Positions 42,496-53,599 of a stretch of 64,000 bases of DNA are shown in pieces. Location: the NCBI RefSeq assembly GCF_007990245.1, contig NZ_BJWG01000008.1, positions 62,001 to 126,000 on the forward strand, given 5' to 3'. A program made the translations under genes and the position numbers. Within the stretch, counting starts at the first letter, position 1. Every line of letters begins with the position of its first letter. The stretch comes from Cellulomonas composti (GTDB lineage Bacteria > Actinomycetota > Actinomycetes > Actinomycetales > Cellulomonadaceae). The notes beneath the pieces were generated by a model. It was not told where the DNA came from. It ran no database searches and was given only the letters and a program-made list of their open reading frames with translations.

Positions 42496-44772
42496 ATGAC
42501 GCTGCCGTTCGACATCGACCGCCTGCTCGCGAGCCTGACGCTCGAGGAGAAGGCCGCCCTGACGTCGGGGCTGGACTTCTGGCAGACCAAGCCCGTCTCC
42601 CGGCCCGACGACGGCGTCGAGGTGCCGTCGATCTGGGTCTCCGACGGACCGCACGGGCTGCGCAAGCAGGCGCAGGCAGAGGCGTTCGCGGAGTCCACCC
42701 CGGCGACGTGCTTCCCCACGGCCGCGGCGCTCGGCTCGTCGTGGGACCCGGACCTGCTGCGCCGGGTAGGTGAGGCGCTGGGCCGCGAGACGGGCGCCCA
42801 GAAGGTGCACGTCCTGCTCGGTCCCGGCGTCAACATCAAGCGCACCCCGCTGTGCGGCCGCAACTTCGAGTACGTCTCGGAGGACCCGCACCTGGCCGGC
42901 GAGCTCGGCGCCGCGATCGTCGAGGGCATCCAGGCGCAGGGCGTGGGCACGTCCCTCAAGCACTTCGCCGCCAACAACCAGGAGACGGCCCGCATGACGG
43001 TCTCCTCGGACGTCGACGAGCGGACGCTGCGCGAGATCTACCTGCCGGCGTTCGAGACGGTCGTCAAGCGCGCCCAGCCGTGGACGGTCATGTGCGCGTA
43101 CAACAAGCTGAACGGCACCTACGCGTCCGAGCACCACTGGCTGCTCACCGAGGTGCTGCGCGACGAGTGGGGCTTCGAAGGACTCGTCGTGTCCGACTGG
43201 GGCGCGGTGCACGACCGGGTCACCGCGCTCGCCGCCGGACTCGACCTGCAGATGCCGTCGGGCGGCACACGGCCGGACGACGAGGTCGTCGCCGCGGTCC
43301 GCGACGGCCGGCTCGACGAGGCGGTCCTCGACCAGGCCGCCCGCCGCGTCCTGCGGCTCGTCGCGCAGGGGATCGAGGGCGCCCGGAGCACGGACGAGCA
43401 CAGGGTCGACGACGCGGCCCACCACGCGCTCGCGCGCGAGGCGGCCGCCGCCGGCACGGTGCTGCTCAAGAACGACGAGGTCGACGGGCGCCCGCTGCTC
43501 CCGATGGACCCGGCCGCGGGAGACGTCCTGCTCGTCGGGGAGTTCGCCCGGACGCCGCGCTACCAGGGTGCGGGTTCGTCGCAGGTCAACCCCACCCGGC
43601 TGGACGACGCCCTCGGCGCGCTGCGCGCGGTGCTCGGCGACGTGCCGTTCGAGCCCGGCTTCACGATCGCGGGCGGGCCCGAGGGCGACGACGACGCGCT
43701 GCTGGCCGCCGCGGTCGCCGCCGCCCGGGACGCGGGCACGGTCGTCGCGTTCCTCGGGCTGCCCGGCCCCGACGAGTCCGAGGGCTACGACCGCAAGCAC
43801 CTCGACCTGCCGGACTCGCAGGTCGCCCTGGTGCGGGCGGTCGCGGCGGTGAACCCGCGCGTCGTCGTCGTGCTGGCCAACGGCTCTGCCGTGACCGTCA
43901 GCGCGTGGCACGACCTGGTGCCGGCGGTCGTCGAGACCTGGCTCGGCGGGCAGGCGGGCGGGTCGGCGATCGCCGACGTGCTCACGGGCGCGGTCGCACC
44001 GTCGGGCCGGCTCACCGAGACGATCCCCCACCGGCTCGTGGACACCCCCGCGTTCGGCTCGTTCCCGGGCGAGGCCGGCCACTCGCGATACGGCGAGGGC
44101 GTGCTCGTCGGGTACCGCTGGTACGACACCCGTGAGGTCGACGTCGCCTACCCGTTCGGCCACGGGCTCACGTACACGTCCTTCGACTGGTCGGACCTCG
44201 CGGTCGCCGTCGAGGGCGCGGGCGACTCCGCGCGCGTGTCGGTCGCGCTCACCGTGACGAACGTCGGGCCGCGCGCCGGCGCCGAGGTGGTCCAGGTCTA
44301 CGTCCGCGACCCGGAGTCGACGCTGGTCCGGCCCGTGCGCGAGCTGCGCGCGTTCGCCAAGGTGGCGCTCGAGCCCGACGAGTCGCACCGGGTCGAGCTG
44401 ACCCTCGACGCGCGCGCCCTGTCGTTCTGGCACCCCGCACTGGGGCGCTGGGTCGTCGAGGGCGGCGAGTTCGTGGTCGAGGCCGCGTCGTCGTCGCGCG
44501 ACCTGCGGCTCAGCGCCACCGTCCACGTCGACAGCGAGCCGATCGTGCTGCCGCTCACGCGCTGGTCGACGATCCACGAGTGGGTGTCGCACCCGACGGG
44601 CCACCCGATCCTGCGCGACGCGTTCGCGGCGGCCGGAGCGCCCGCGCTCGACGGCCCGGAGCTCGCGTGGGCCGCGGACGTCCCCCTCAAGGTGCTCTCG
44701 GACTGGAACGGCACCCCACTGACGGCCGACGACCTCGACGCGCTCCTGGCCGCGGTCGCCGCGACCGAGTGA
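42496..44772 (+). CDS. GH3 beta-glucosidase (second)
   Basis: A 758-residue family 3 glycoside hydrolase with no signal peptide. It has SDGPHGLRKQ, the nucleophile Asp in GLVVSDWGAVHDR near residue 234, the second-domain loop GPDESEGYDRKHLDLP carrying the probable acid/base Glu, a fibronectin-III-like domain (NVGPRAGAEVVQVYVRDPEST) and a 70-residue C-terminal extension. It lacks the PA14-like insertion of the other GH3 enzyme in the window. The CebR/CelR-like operator suggests induction by cellobiose. Start chosen by GAGGTG 6 bases upstream. Confidence 0.94.
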   Translation: MTLPFDIDRLLASLTLEEKAALTSGLDFWQTKPVSRPDDGVEVPSIWVSDGPHGLRKQAQAEAFAESTPATCFPTAAALGSSWDPDLLRRVGEALGRETGAQKVHVLLGPGVNIKRTPLCGRNFEYVSEDPHLAGELGAAIVEGIQAQGVGTSLKHFAANNQETARMTVSSDVDERTLREIYLPAFETVVKRAQPWTVMCAYNKLNGTYASEHHWLLTEVLRDEWGFEGLVVSDWGAVHDRVTALAAGLDLQMPSGGTRPDDEVVAAVRDGRLDEAVLDQAARRVLRLVAQGIEGARSTDEHRVDDAAHHALAREAAAAGTVLLKNDEVDGRPLLPMDPAAGDVLLVGEFARTPRYQGAGSSQVNPTRLDDALGALRAVLGDVPFEPGFTIAGGPEGDDDALLAAAVAAARDAGTVVAFLGLPGPDESEGYDRKHLDLPDSQVALVRAVAAVNPRVVVVLANGSAVTVSAWHDLVPAVVETWLGGQAGGSAIADVLTGAVAPSGRLTETIPHRLVDTPAFGSFPGEAGHSRYGEGVLVGYRWYDTREVDVAYPFGHGLTYTSFDWSDLAVAVEGAGDSARVSVALTVTNVGPRAGAEVVQVYVRDPESTLVRPVRELRAFAKVALEPDESHRVELTLDARALSFWHPALGRWVVEGGEFVVEAASSSRDLRLSATVHVDSEPIVLPLTRWSTIHEWVSHPTGHPILRDAFAAAGAPALDGPELAWAADVPLKVLSDWNGTPLTADDLDALLAAVAATE

Positions 44773-44806
44773 TCGCGACGCCGACGACCGGGCACTCGAC
44801 GGACCC

Positions 44807-44890
44807 CTCAACCGTCGACGGACTCCTCGAACGTCTGCGGACGGTGCAACGGAGGGGTCCGTCGACGGTTGAGAGGTCCGCAGACGCTCG
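44807..44890. repeat. Interlocking inverted repeats between convergent genes
   Basis: Arm a (44807-44828, begins CTCAACCGTCGACGG) pairs with a' (44852-44873) over 22 bp with one mismatch. Arm b, CGAACGTCTGCGGAC (44828-44842), lies in the loop of a and pairs with b', GTCCGCAGACGCTCG (44876-44890), with one mismatch. The order a-b-a'-b' is that of an H-type pseudoknot. The a/a' hairpin could also serve as a bidirectional terminator for the convergent GH3 and clpB genes. A 19-bp unit resembling GACGGACCCCTCAACCGTC recurs in tandem in both arms. Confidence 0.8.
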
Positions 44891-44932
44891 ATGGGTCCGT
44901 GGGCGTCGCGGGACGGGGGTGCCGGCCGCGGG

Positions 44933-47530
<2,598 letters not shown>

Positions 47531-47621
47531 GTGTCCTCCATGCGCGGCACCCCGCGCGGGTCGTTGAGCTACGTGCTGCCGTCAGCCTGTCGGACTGACC
47601 TTCCTCTCACAACGCGACGAA

Positions 47622-47642
47622 GTTGAGTCTATTCCGCTCAAG
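47622..47642. promoter_or_regulatory. HAIR operator (HspR) of clpB
   Basis: GTTGAGT, 7 bases, GCTCAAG: one mismatch per arm from the consensus CTTGAGT-N7-ACTCAAG bound by the heat-shock repressor HspR. It overlaps a minus-strand TAGACT hexamer (47626-47631). Confidence 0.8.
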
Positions 47643-47716
47643 TTCACCCGGACGACCAACACCGACTCGTCATCGCACGGACACGTGCGCGTCGTCGTCG
47701 CGACACCGCGGGCCCC

Positions 47717-47722
47717 TAGCGT
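47717..47722 (+). promoter_or_regulatory. -10 element of the histidine phosphatase gene
   Basis: TAGCGT, about 32 bases before the ATG, implying a short conventional leader with a GAAAGGG ribosome binding site. Confidence 0.45.
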
Positions 47723-47754
47723 CGCGAACGACCGACACACACGAAAGGGCAACG

Positions 47755-48402
47755 ATGACCCTCACCATGACGCTCGTCCGGCACGGGCGCACCCACTTCA
47801 ACGCCCGCCGTGTCCTGCAGGGACGCTGCGACTCCCCGCTCACCCGCGCCGGCCGCGAGGGTGTGCGGACCACGGCCCGGCACCTCGCCGACACCCCCTT
47901 CACCGCAGCGTGGAGCTCGCCCTCGGGGCGCGCGGTCGCCACCGCGGTCGAGCTGCTGCGCCACCACCCGGACCTGCGCCTGCGCACCGACCCCGATCTG
48001 CGCGAGTACCACTTCGGCGCGTTCGAGCGTCGCCCCGAGAGCGCGCTGGACGCCGTGGTGTCCTGGCCCGACCTCGTCGCCGACGTCCTCGCGGGCACGC
48101 ACCCGGGGCTGCCCGGAGGTGAGAGCGGGGCCGACTTCATGGGACGCACACGCGACGTGTTCACGCGCCTGGTCGAGCAGCGCGCCGGGACGGACGAGCA
48201 CGTCCTCGTCGTCGGGCACGGCCTGGCGCTCGGCGCGTACCTCGCGACGCTCGAACCGGTCGGGCTCGTCCCGCTGCCCAACGCGTCGGTCTCGAGGGTC
48301 GAGGTGACCGACGACGGGACCCAGATCCTCACCATCGGGCTCGACGTCGCCGACCAGGGCGCGATCGCCGCCCGGCCCGCCGCGCTCGCGACGGTCGCCT
48401 GA
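47755..48402 (+). CDS. Histidine phosphatase (phosphoglycerate-mutase-like)
   Basis: A 215-residue enzyme of the histidine phosphatase superfamily. The phospho-accepting His is in LVRHGRTHFN near residue 9, and the second His in VVGHGLALG near 155. The acid residue is probably in DPDLREYHFGAFERR. Substrates in this family range from phosphoglycerate to small phosphate esters; nothing in the context indicates which. It is divergent from clpB. Confidence 0.88.
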   Translation: MTLTMTLVRHGRTHFNARRVLQGRCDSPLTRAGREGVRTTARHLADTPFTAAWSSPSGRAVATAVELLRHHPDLRLRTDPDLREYHFGAFERRPESALDAVVSWPDLVADVLAGTHPGLPGGESGADFMGRTRDVFTRLVEQRAGTDEHVLVVGHGLALGAYLATLEPVGLVPLPNASVSRVEVTDDGTQILTIGLDVADQGAIAARPAALATVA

Positions 48403-48452
48403 CGCACCGCGCGTCGCACCTCGCACACCCCGCCGCGGGTCGTGTGAGGTGC

Positions 48453-48458
48453 GACGAT
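48453..48458 (+). promoter_or_regulatory. Possible -10 of the alpha/beta-hydrolase gene (leaderless)
   Basis: GACGAT, 6 bases before the ATG at 48465. It is a weaker hexamer than the others but in the same register. Confidence 0.4.
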
Positions 48459-48464
48459 GCGGAC

Positions 48465-49454
48465 ATGAACGACAACTGGGCCGGCGACAGGGCCGACACG
48501 AAGCGCCTCGACGAGCAGCCCGACGTGCTCGGCTCGCCGTGGACCGCGATCACGCTGCACCTGCCCCCGGACGACACGGCCGGGCGCACGGGGGTCGACC
48601 CGGTCGCGACGCTCGTGCACCGGCCACCGCGCCATCGTCGGGCCGTCGTCTACCTGCACGGGTTCGTCGACTACTTCTTCCACCCGCACGTCGCGGACGC
48701 GCTCGACGCGGCCGGTTACGACCTGTACGCGCTGGAACTGCGCGACTACGGCCGCTCGATCCGGCCCGGCCGGCCGCCGAACCACACGCGTGAGCTCGCG
48801 GTGTACGCGCAGGAGCTCGACCGCGCCGTCGGGCTCGCGCGCGCGGAGCACGACGAGGTCGCGCTGCTCGGCCACTCCACGGGCGGCCTCGTCGCCGCGC
48901 TGTGGGCCGACGCCCGGCCGCACGGCGTCGACGCGGTCGTGCTGAACTCCCCGTGGCTCGACCTGCGCGGGAGCTGGTTCGAGCGGTACCCGCTGACGTG
49001 GGCGCTCGGGCCGCTCGGCCGGATCGCGCCCGATCTCGTCGTCGGGCACCTCGCGCCGCACTACGGACGGGCGCTGCACACGGACACCGGCGGCGAGTGG
49101 GACTTCGACCTCGCGTGGAAGCCGCACGAGGGCTTCCCGGTCCGCGCGTCCTTCATCCGGACGATCCGGCGCGGCCACGCGCGCGTCGCGCACGGCCTGC
49201 AGGTCGACGTGCCCGTCCTGGTCCTCACCTCCGACGCGTCCGGTCCCGACGACCGCGAGCACGACGCGCTGGTGACCACCGACTCGGTGCTCGAGGTCGC
49301 GCACATGGCGGCCCGCGCGCCGTTGCTCGGCCCGGACGTCACGCTCGTCGCCGTGCCCGGCGGCGCGCACGACCTCGCACTGTCCCCCGCGCCCGCGCGC
49401 GAGCGCTACCTCGAGGAGGTCGTGCGCTTCCTCGACGCCAGGCTCGCGGGCTGA
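48465..49454 (+). CDS. Alpha/beta-hydrolase (lysophospholipase-like)
   Basis: A 329-residue cytoplasmic hydrolase. The oxyanion-region HGFVDYF, nucleophile elbow LLGHSTGG near residue 130, an acid in LTSDASGPDD and the His in VPGGAHDLALS are visible. The fold and the LELRDYGRS strand-turn resemble monoglyceride lipases and lysophospholipases. An in-frame GTG at 48444 would add seven residues. The next gene begins 2 bp after its stop. Confidence 0.88.
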   Translation: MNDNWAGDRADTKRLDEQPDVLGSPWTAITLHLPPDDTAGRTGVDPVATLVHRPPRHRRAVVYLHGFVDYFFHPHVADALDAAGYDLYALELRDYGRSIRPGRPPNHTRELAVYAQELDRAVGLARAEHDEVALLGHSTGGLVAALWADARPHGVDAVVLNSPWLDLRGSWFERYPLTWALGPLGRIAPDLVVGHLAPHYGRALHTDTGGEWDFDLAWKPHEGFPVRASFIRTIRRGHARVAHGLQVDVPVLVLTSDASGPDDREHDALVTTDSVLEVAHMAARAPLLGPDVTLVAVPGGAHDLALSPAPARERYLEEVVRFLDARLAG

Positions 49455-49456
49455 CG

Positions 49457-50432
49457 ATGACCGACGACGACGCTCCCGACGAGCCGGCCCGCCCGATCAC
49501 GGGCGCTGCCACGCGGGTCGAGTCCGTCCGGGCGTACGGGCTGCGGCGCTGGGAGGGGATCCGCGACACCCCGACGGGCCGGCTGCTGGAGCGGATCGTG
49601 CGCGAGATCCTCGGGATCGAGCTGTTCGACCGCGCCATGACGCTCGCCGCGCAGGCGTTCACCTCGATCGTCCCGCTCATGCTCGTCGCCGCCGCCCTGC
49701 GACCGAACCAGAGCGGCGGCGGGCAGGTGATCGCGGACTCCCTCGGTCTGTCCGACACGACGCGAGCGGCACTCGCCGGCGCCGTCCCCAGCTCGGCGAC
49801 CGTCGCGAGCAGCGTCGGCGTGCTGGGGATCCTCGTCGCGATCGTCTCCGCGACGTCGTTCGCGCGCGCTCGAGCGCATCTACCTGCGCGTCTGGCAGGT
49901 CCGCCGGGCCGGCGTCGGCACCGCGTGGCGCTGGGTCGCGACCGTCGTCGCGGTCGCGCTCGCCGCGACCATCATCGCGTTCACGCGCAGCCTCGTCGCG
50001 GGCCCGTGGCGGGGGCTGACCCAGTTCGTCCTCCAGATCGTGCTGTGGAGCGTGGTCTGGTGGTTCGCGCCGTGGGTGCTCCTGCAGCGGCAGGTCCCGG
50101 GGCGCCTGCTCGCGTTCACGGCGGTGCTCACCGCGGTCGCGCTCGCGGTGCTCGGACGGGTCGGCTCGATCTACCTGCCGATCGTGCTGTCCTCGGGCGC
50201 GCGGCAGTTCGGCGTGCTCGGGATCGTGTTCGCCTATCTCGGCTGGCTGTTCGTCCTGTCCTTCGTCGTCGTGGGCGCGACGACGATCGGGCACGCATGC
50301 GCGTCGGACGACGGGCCCGTCGGGCGCTTCGTGCGCGGTGGGCGGTGGACCGAAGTGACCGACGAGCCCCGCGACCCGTCGGCCGGCCCGTCGGCCGGCC
50401 CGTCGGTCAGCCCGCCGCAAGGCGCGGCGTGA
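49457..50432 (+). pseudogene. YihY/BrkB-family membrane protein, frameshifted
   Basis: The first part (RAYGLRRWEGIRDTPTGRLLERIVREILGIELFDRAMTLAAQAFTSIVPLMLV to ATSFARA) and the second part (LERIYLRVWQVRRAG to the C terminus) form one continuous BrkB-type protein only if the frame changes at 49862-49870. There the sequence reads TTC GCGCGCGCT; restoring one GC pair gives F-A-R-A-L-E-R-I. The lesion therefore lies in a GC dinucleotide run: a slipped-strand mutation, a reversible switch or a sequencing error. Four to six membrane helices are split between frames. The 3' end overlaps the convergent CDF gene by 26 bp and encodes a PSAGPSAGPS repeat. Confidence 0.82.
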
Positions 50433-51408
50433 GCGAAGGCTCCTCCGGCTCCGACAACGACAGCAGCGCGCCCACGACCCCCGGGAGCGCGGCGACGCGC
50501 CGTTCGAGCACCGCGAGCGCGTGCGCGGCAGCCGTCTCGGTCGGCTCGCCCTGCAGGTCCACCGCACCCGTGACGAGCACGCGACGCGCCCCGACGAGCT
50601 CGAGCCGCAGCTCGGTGACGCGCGCGATCTCGGGCTGCGCGAGCAGCGTGGTGAGCGCCGCGTCCCACACCCGGTCGTCGGCGACCTCGCCGACGAGGAA
50701 CCGGCGGTTGCGCTCGATGAGCACCACGGCCACCACCCCGAGCAGCACGCCGACGAGGATCGAACCGATCGCGTCCGGCACGGCCGAGCCGGTGATCTGG
50801 TGGGCCGCGATCCCCGCTGCCGCGATGACGATCCCGACGAGGGCGGCGGCGTCCTCGAAGAAGACGGCCCGCACCGTCGGGTCGGACGTCCGCAGCACGT
50901 GCGGCAGCAGGTCCATGTCGCGACGCTGCGCCGCGGCGCGCGCCTGCCTGTTGGCCTGGAGGAACGAGACGCCCTCGAGCACGAACGCGATCGCGAGCAC
51001 GACGTACGCGACGGCGAAGTCGGTCGCGGGTTCCGGGTTCGCCAGCTCGGTGATGCCGTGCGTCACGGACACGCCCGCGCCGACAGCGAACAGCCCGATC
51101 GCCGCGAACAGCGACCACACGTACACCTCGCGTCCGTACCCGAGCGGATGGCTCTCGTCGGGTTCACGCTCGGCCTTGCGCTGCGCGACGAGCAGGAAGA
51201 CCTCGTTGCCGGTGTCCGCCCACGAGTGCGCGGCCTCCGCGACCATCGACGCGGCGCCCGTGACCACCGCAGCGACCGACTTCGCGATCGCGATCAGCAG
51301 GTTCGCCCCCAGGGCGACGACGACCGTCAGCGTGCTCTCGCCGCCGCCCGCACCCTCGTCGGACGTCGGACCCGTGAGGTCCGGCCCCGGACCGTCCGGC
51401 GCCGTCAC
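50407..51408 (-). CDS. Cation diffusion facilitator transporter
   Basis: A 333-residue metal-ion efflux protein of the CDF family, with six membrane helices and a C-terminal cytoplasmic metal-sensing domain. Metal-site motifs are HSWADTGNE in helix 2 and FFEDAAALVG in helix 5, typical of the subgroup that exports Zn, Fe or Mn. The GTG overlaps the stop of the ClC gene by 4 bp, so the two transport genes are co-expressed. Confidence 0.92.
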   Translation of the reverse strand: MTAPDGPGPDLTGPTSDEGAGGGESTLTVVVALGANLLIAIAKSVAAVVTGAASMVAEAAHSWADTGNEVFLLVAQRKAEREPDESHPLGYGREVYVWSLFAAIGLFAVGAGVSVTHGITELANPEPATDFAVAYVVLAIAFVLEGVSFLQANRQARAAAQRRDMDLLPHVLRTSDPTVRAVFFEDAAALVGIVIAAAGIAAHQITGSAVPDAIGSILVGVLLGVVAVVLIERNRRFLVGEVADDRVWDAALTTLLAQPEIARVTELRLELVGARRVLVTGAVDLQGEPTETAAAHALAVLERRVAALPGVVGALLSLSEPEEPSLTPRLAAG

Positions 51409-52817
51409 GGCTGCTCTGCCTCCTCGTGGTGCGTCACGCCCGGCAGCGCCGAGCCCGCGGGCGCGGTGCTCACCGCGGCCCGGTCGGCGTCGACTCCCCG
51501 CTCGTGCCGCAGCGCCTGGTGGTCCAGCGCGGCCGACGTCAGCCACGCGGTGACCGTTCCGAGCACGGCGACCGTGATCGACGTGACTCCGTCACGTCCC
51601 ACGAGCAGCCCCGCGAACAGCACGGGTGCGACGACCATGCGGGTCATCGCCGTCATCCCCGCCGCCGCCCCGATCGCCACCGCGACCGTGGGCGAGACGT
51701 CGAACGCGATCACCGCGAACGTCGCGAGCGCTGCGCCCAGGAAGATCGCCGGGAAGATCGGCCCGCCGCGGAAGCCGGCGCCGAGACTGATCGTGTAGGC
51801 AAGCGCCTTCGCCACGAGCAGCACGAGGACCGTCCATGCCGAGGTCTGCGTGACCAGCCCGCCGACCGACGCCTGCCCCGAGAACAGGACGTCCTGCGAG
51901 TCCGCGCCGAGCGCGCGCGCACCGAGCGCGAGCCCGCCGACCGCCAGACCACCGAGCACCAGGATCGGCAGGCGGGTCGTCGGCGACTCGCGCTGCGCGA
52001 GCCTCGTGGCGGCGTACCGCACCGACCGGGCGAGCAGCGCCGCGAGGACTCCGACGACCACCGCGACGACGAGGTCCCGCACCAGGACCGTGCGGTACTC
52101 GGGCAACCCGACGATCGCCAGGCCCGCCATCGGCAGCCCGCTCCAGGTGCCGAGGCCCGTGATGAGCACGTAGGCGACGGCCGACGACGCGAGCGCGGGG
52201 ATGAGCATCGGGATGACGAGCGCGCCCGCCCCGACGCCGCCCTCGAGCAGCATGAGGCCCGAGACGAGCGGCCCGCCGAACAGCGTCGACATCGCGGCGC
52301 CGGCGCCGGCGACCCCGACGACCTGCCCCTCGCGCGGTCCCAGACGAGCCCACCCCGTGAGCCACACCGCGACGATCGTGCCGAGCGCGATGAGCGGGGC
52401 CTCCGGGCCCAGCACGATGCCGAACGGCAGCGTCGCGAGCGCGGCGAGCGCGACGCCCCAGACGTCGCGGGGGCGGGCGTTCCCGCCGACTGCGACCCCC
52501 ATGATCGGCGAGTGCCCACCGTCGCCCGGCAGCATGCGCGCGACGTGAACGAGCACGCCGCCGAGCGCGGGGAGCCCGAGCACCAGGTACCACGGCGGCG
52601 TGCTCGTCCCGAGCGCCTCGGGCAGGTCCTCCCAGAGCCACCCCTCGACGTAGTGCACGGACGTGATGAAGCCGAACGCGACGAGCCCGACCGGGATGCC
52701 GATCAGCGCGCCCAGCAGGCTCAGCCGGCGCAGCGACGCCGGCGGGACGAGCTCGCGCGCGGGTGCCGGCGCGGACTCCGTCGCGGGCTCGTGCGGCTCG
52801 CTCGTCGGTTCGGCCAT
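51405..52817 (-). CDS. ClC-family chloride channel/antiporter
   Basis: A 470-residue membrane protein with about 10-12 hydrophobic segments. ClC signatures are present in altered form: GPEAPLIALG where the family usually has GREGP, and FRGGPIFPAIFLG, which matches the GGXFXP motif. The first selectivity motif GSGIP is not obvious; GGHSPIMG lies in its place. The change suggests a divergent subgroup whose ion selectivity is unclear. The ATG follows TACTGT by 6 bases. Confidence 0.88.
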   Translation of the reverse strand: MAEPTSEPHEPATESAPAPARELVPPASLRRLSLLGALIGIPVGLVAFGFITSVHYVEGWLWEDLPEALGTSTPPWYLVLGLPALGGVLVHVARMLPGDGGHSPIMGVAVGGNARPRDVWGVALAALATLPFGIVLGPEAPLIALGTIVAVWLTGWARLGPREGQVVGVAGAGAAMSTLFGGPLVSGLMLLEGGVGAGALVIPMLIPALASSAVAYVLITGLGTWSGLPMAGLAIVGLPEYRTVLVRDLVVAVVVGVLAALLARSVRYAATRLAQRESPTTRLPILVLGGLAVGGLALGARALGADSQDVLFSGQASVGGLVTQTSAWTVLVLLVAKALAYTISLGAGFRGGPIFPAIFLGAALATFAVIAFDVSPTVAVAIGAAAGMTAMTRMVVAPVLFAGLLVGRDGVTSITVAVLGTVTAWLTSAALDHQALRHERGVDADRAAVSTAPAGSALPGVTHHEEAEQP

Positions 52818-52823
52818 AGCCCG

Positions 52824-52866
52824 ACAGTAGCGACGCGACCGACCCACGGCACGACCTCCGTAGGCT
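52824..52866. promoter_or_regulatory. Divergent leaderless promoters of the ClC and trmB genes
   Basis: Minus-strand TACTGT (52824-52829) is 6 bases from the ClC start; plus-strand TAGGCT (52861-52866) is 7 bases from the trmB start. Confidence 0.6.
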
Positions 52867-52873
52867 GGGCGTC

Positions 52874-53599
52874 GTGAGCCTCCCGTCCGACGCGTTCCGG
52901 CACGTCGCGTCGCGCCCGCACGAGCCGTTGCACACGTTCCACCCGCGACGCGCCGTGCTGAGCCCGGTCCGGCAGGACGCGCTGCGTCGCCTGTGGCCGA
53001 CCCTCGGCTTCGACGTTCGCGACGAGTCGGACCGCGTCGAGACCGGCACGCTCGACACCGACGCGTTGTTCGGCCGCACCGCGCCGCTGGTGCTGGAGAT
53101 CGGGCCCGGCATGGGCGGGACGACGGCCACGATGGCGGCCGCGGACGCCGGACGCGACTACCTCGCGGTGGACGTGCACATCGCGGGGCTGGCCGACCTG
53201 CTGCTGCTCGTCGAGTCCGCGGGCCTGACGAACGTGCGCGTCGGGTACGGCGACGCACTGGACCTCGTCCGACGACGCCTCGCACCCGGGTCGCTCGACG
53301 CGGTGCACGCCTTCTTCCCCGACCCGTGGCCCAAGGCGCGCCACCACAAGCGCCGCCTCGTGCAGGCGGAGCACGTAGCGCTGCTGCGCTCGCGCCTGCG
53401 GGTCGGCGGAACGCTGCACGTCGCGACCGACTGGGCTCCCTACGCCGACCAGATGCTCGCGGTGCTCGCGGCGGACCCCGGCCTGCGGACCGCGGGCTTC
53501 GCACAGCGACCCGCGCACCGGCCGGTGACCAAGTTCGAGGCCCGCGGCATCGAGCAGGGCCGTCCGAGCGTCGACCTCGTCGCGGAACGCGTCGCATGA
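52874..53599 (+). CDS. trmB: tRNA (guanine-46-N7)-methyltransferase
   Basis: A 241-residue SAM-dependent enzyme that modifies the tRNA variable loop. The SAM site LEIGPGMGGTT, the diagnostic FFPDPWPKARHHKRR and the C-terminal PVTKFEARG are all present. The next gene overlaps its stop by 4 bp. Confidence 0.95.
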   Translation: MSLPSDAFRHVASRPHEPLHTFHPRRAVLSPVRQDALRRLWPTLGFDVRDESDRVETGTLDTDALFGRTAPLVLEIGPGMGGTTATMAAADAGRDYLAVDVHIAGLADLLLLVESAGLTNVRVGYGDALDLVRRRLAPGSLDAVHAFFPDPWPKARHHKRRLVQAEHVALLRSRLRVGGTLHVATDWAPYADQMLAVLAADPGLRTAGFAQRPAHRPVTKFEARGIEQGRPSVDLVAERVA

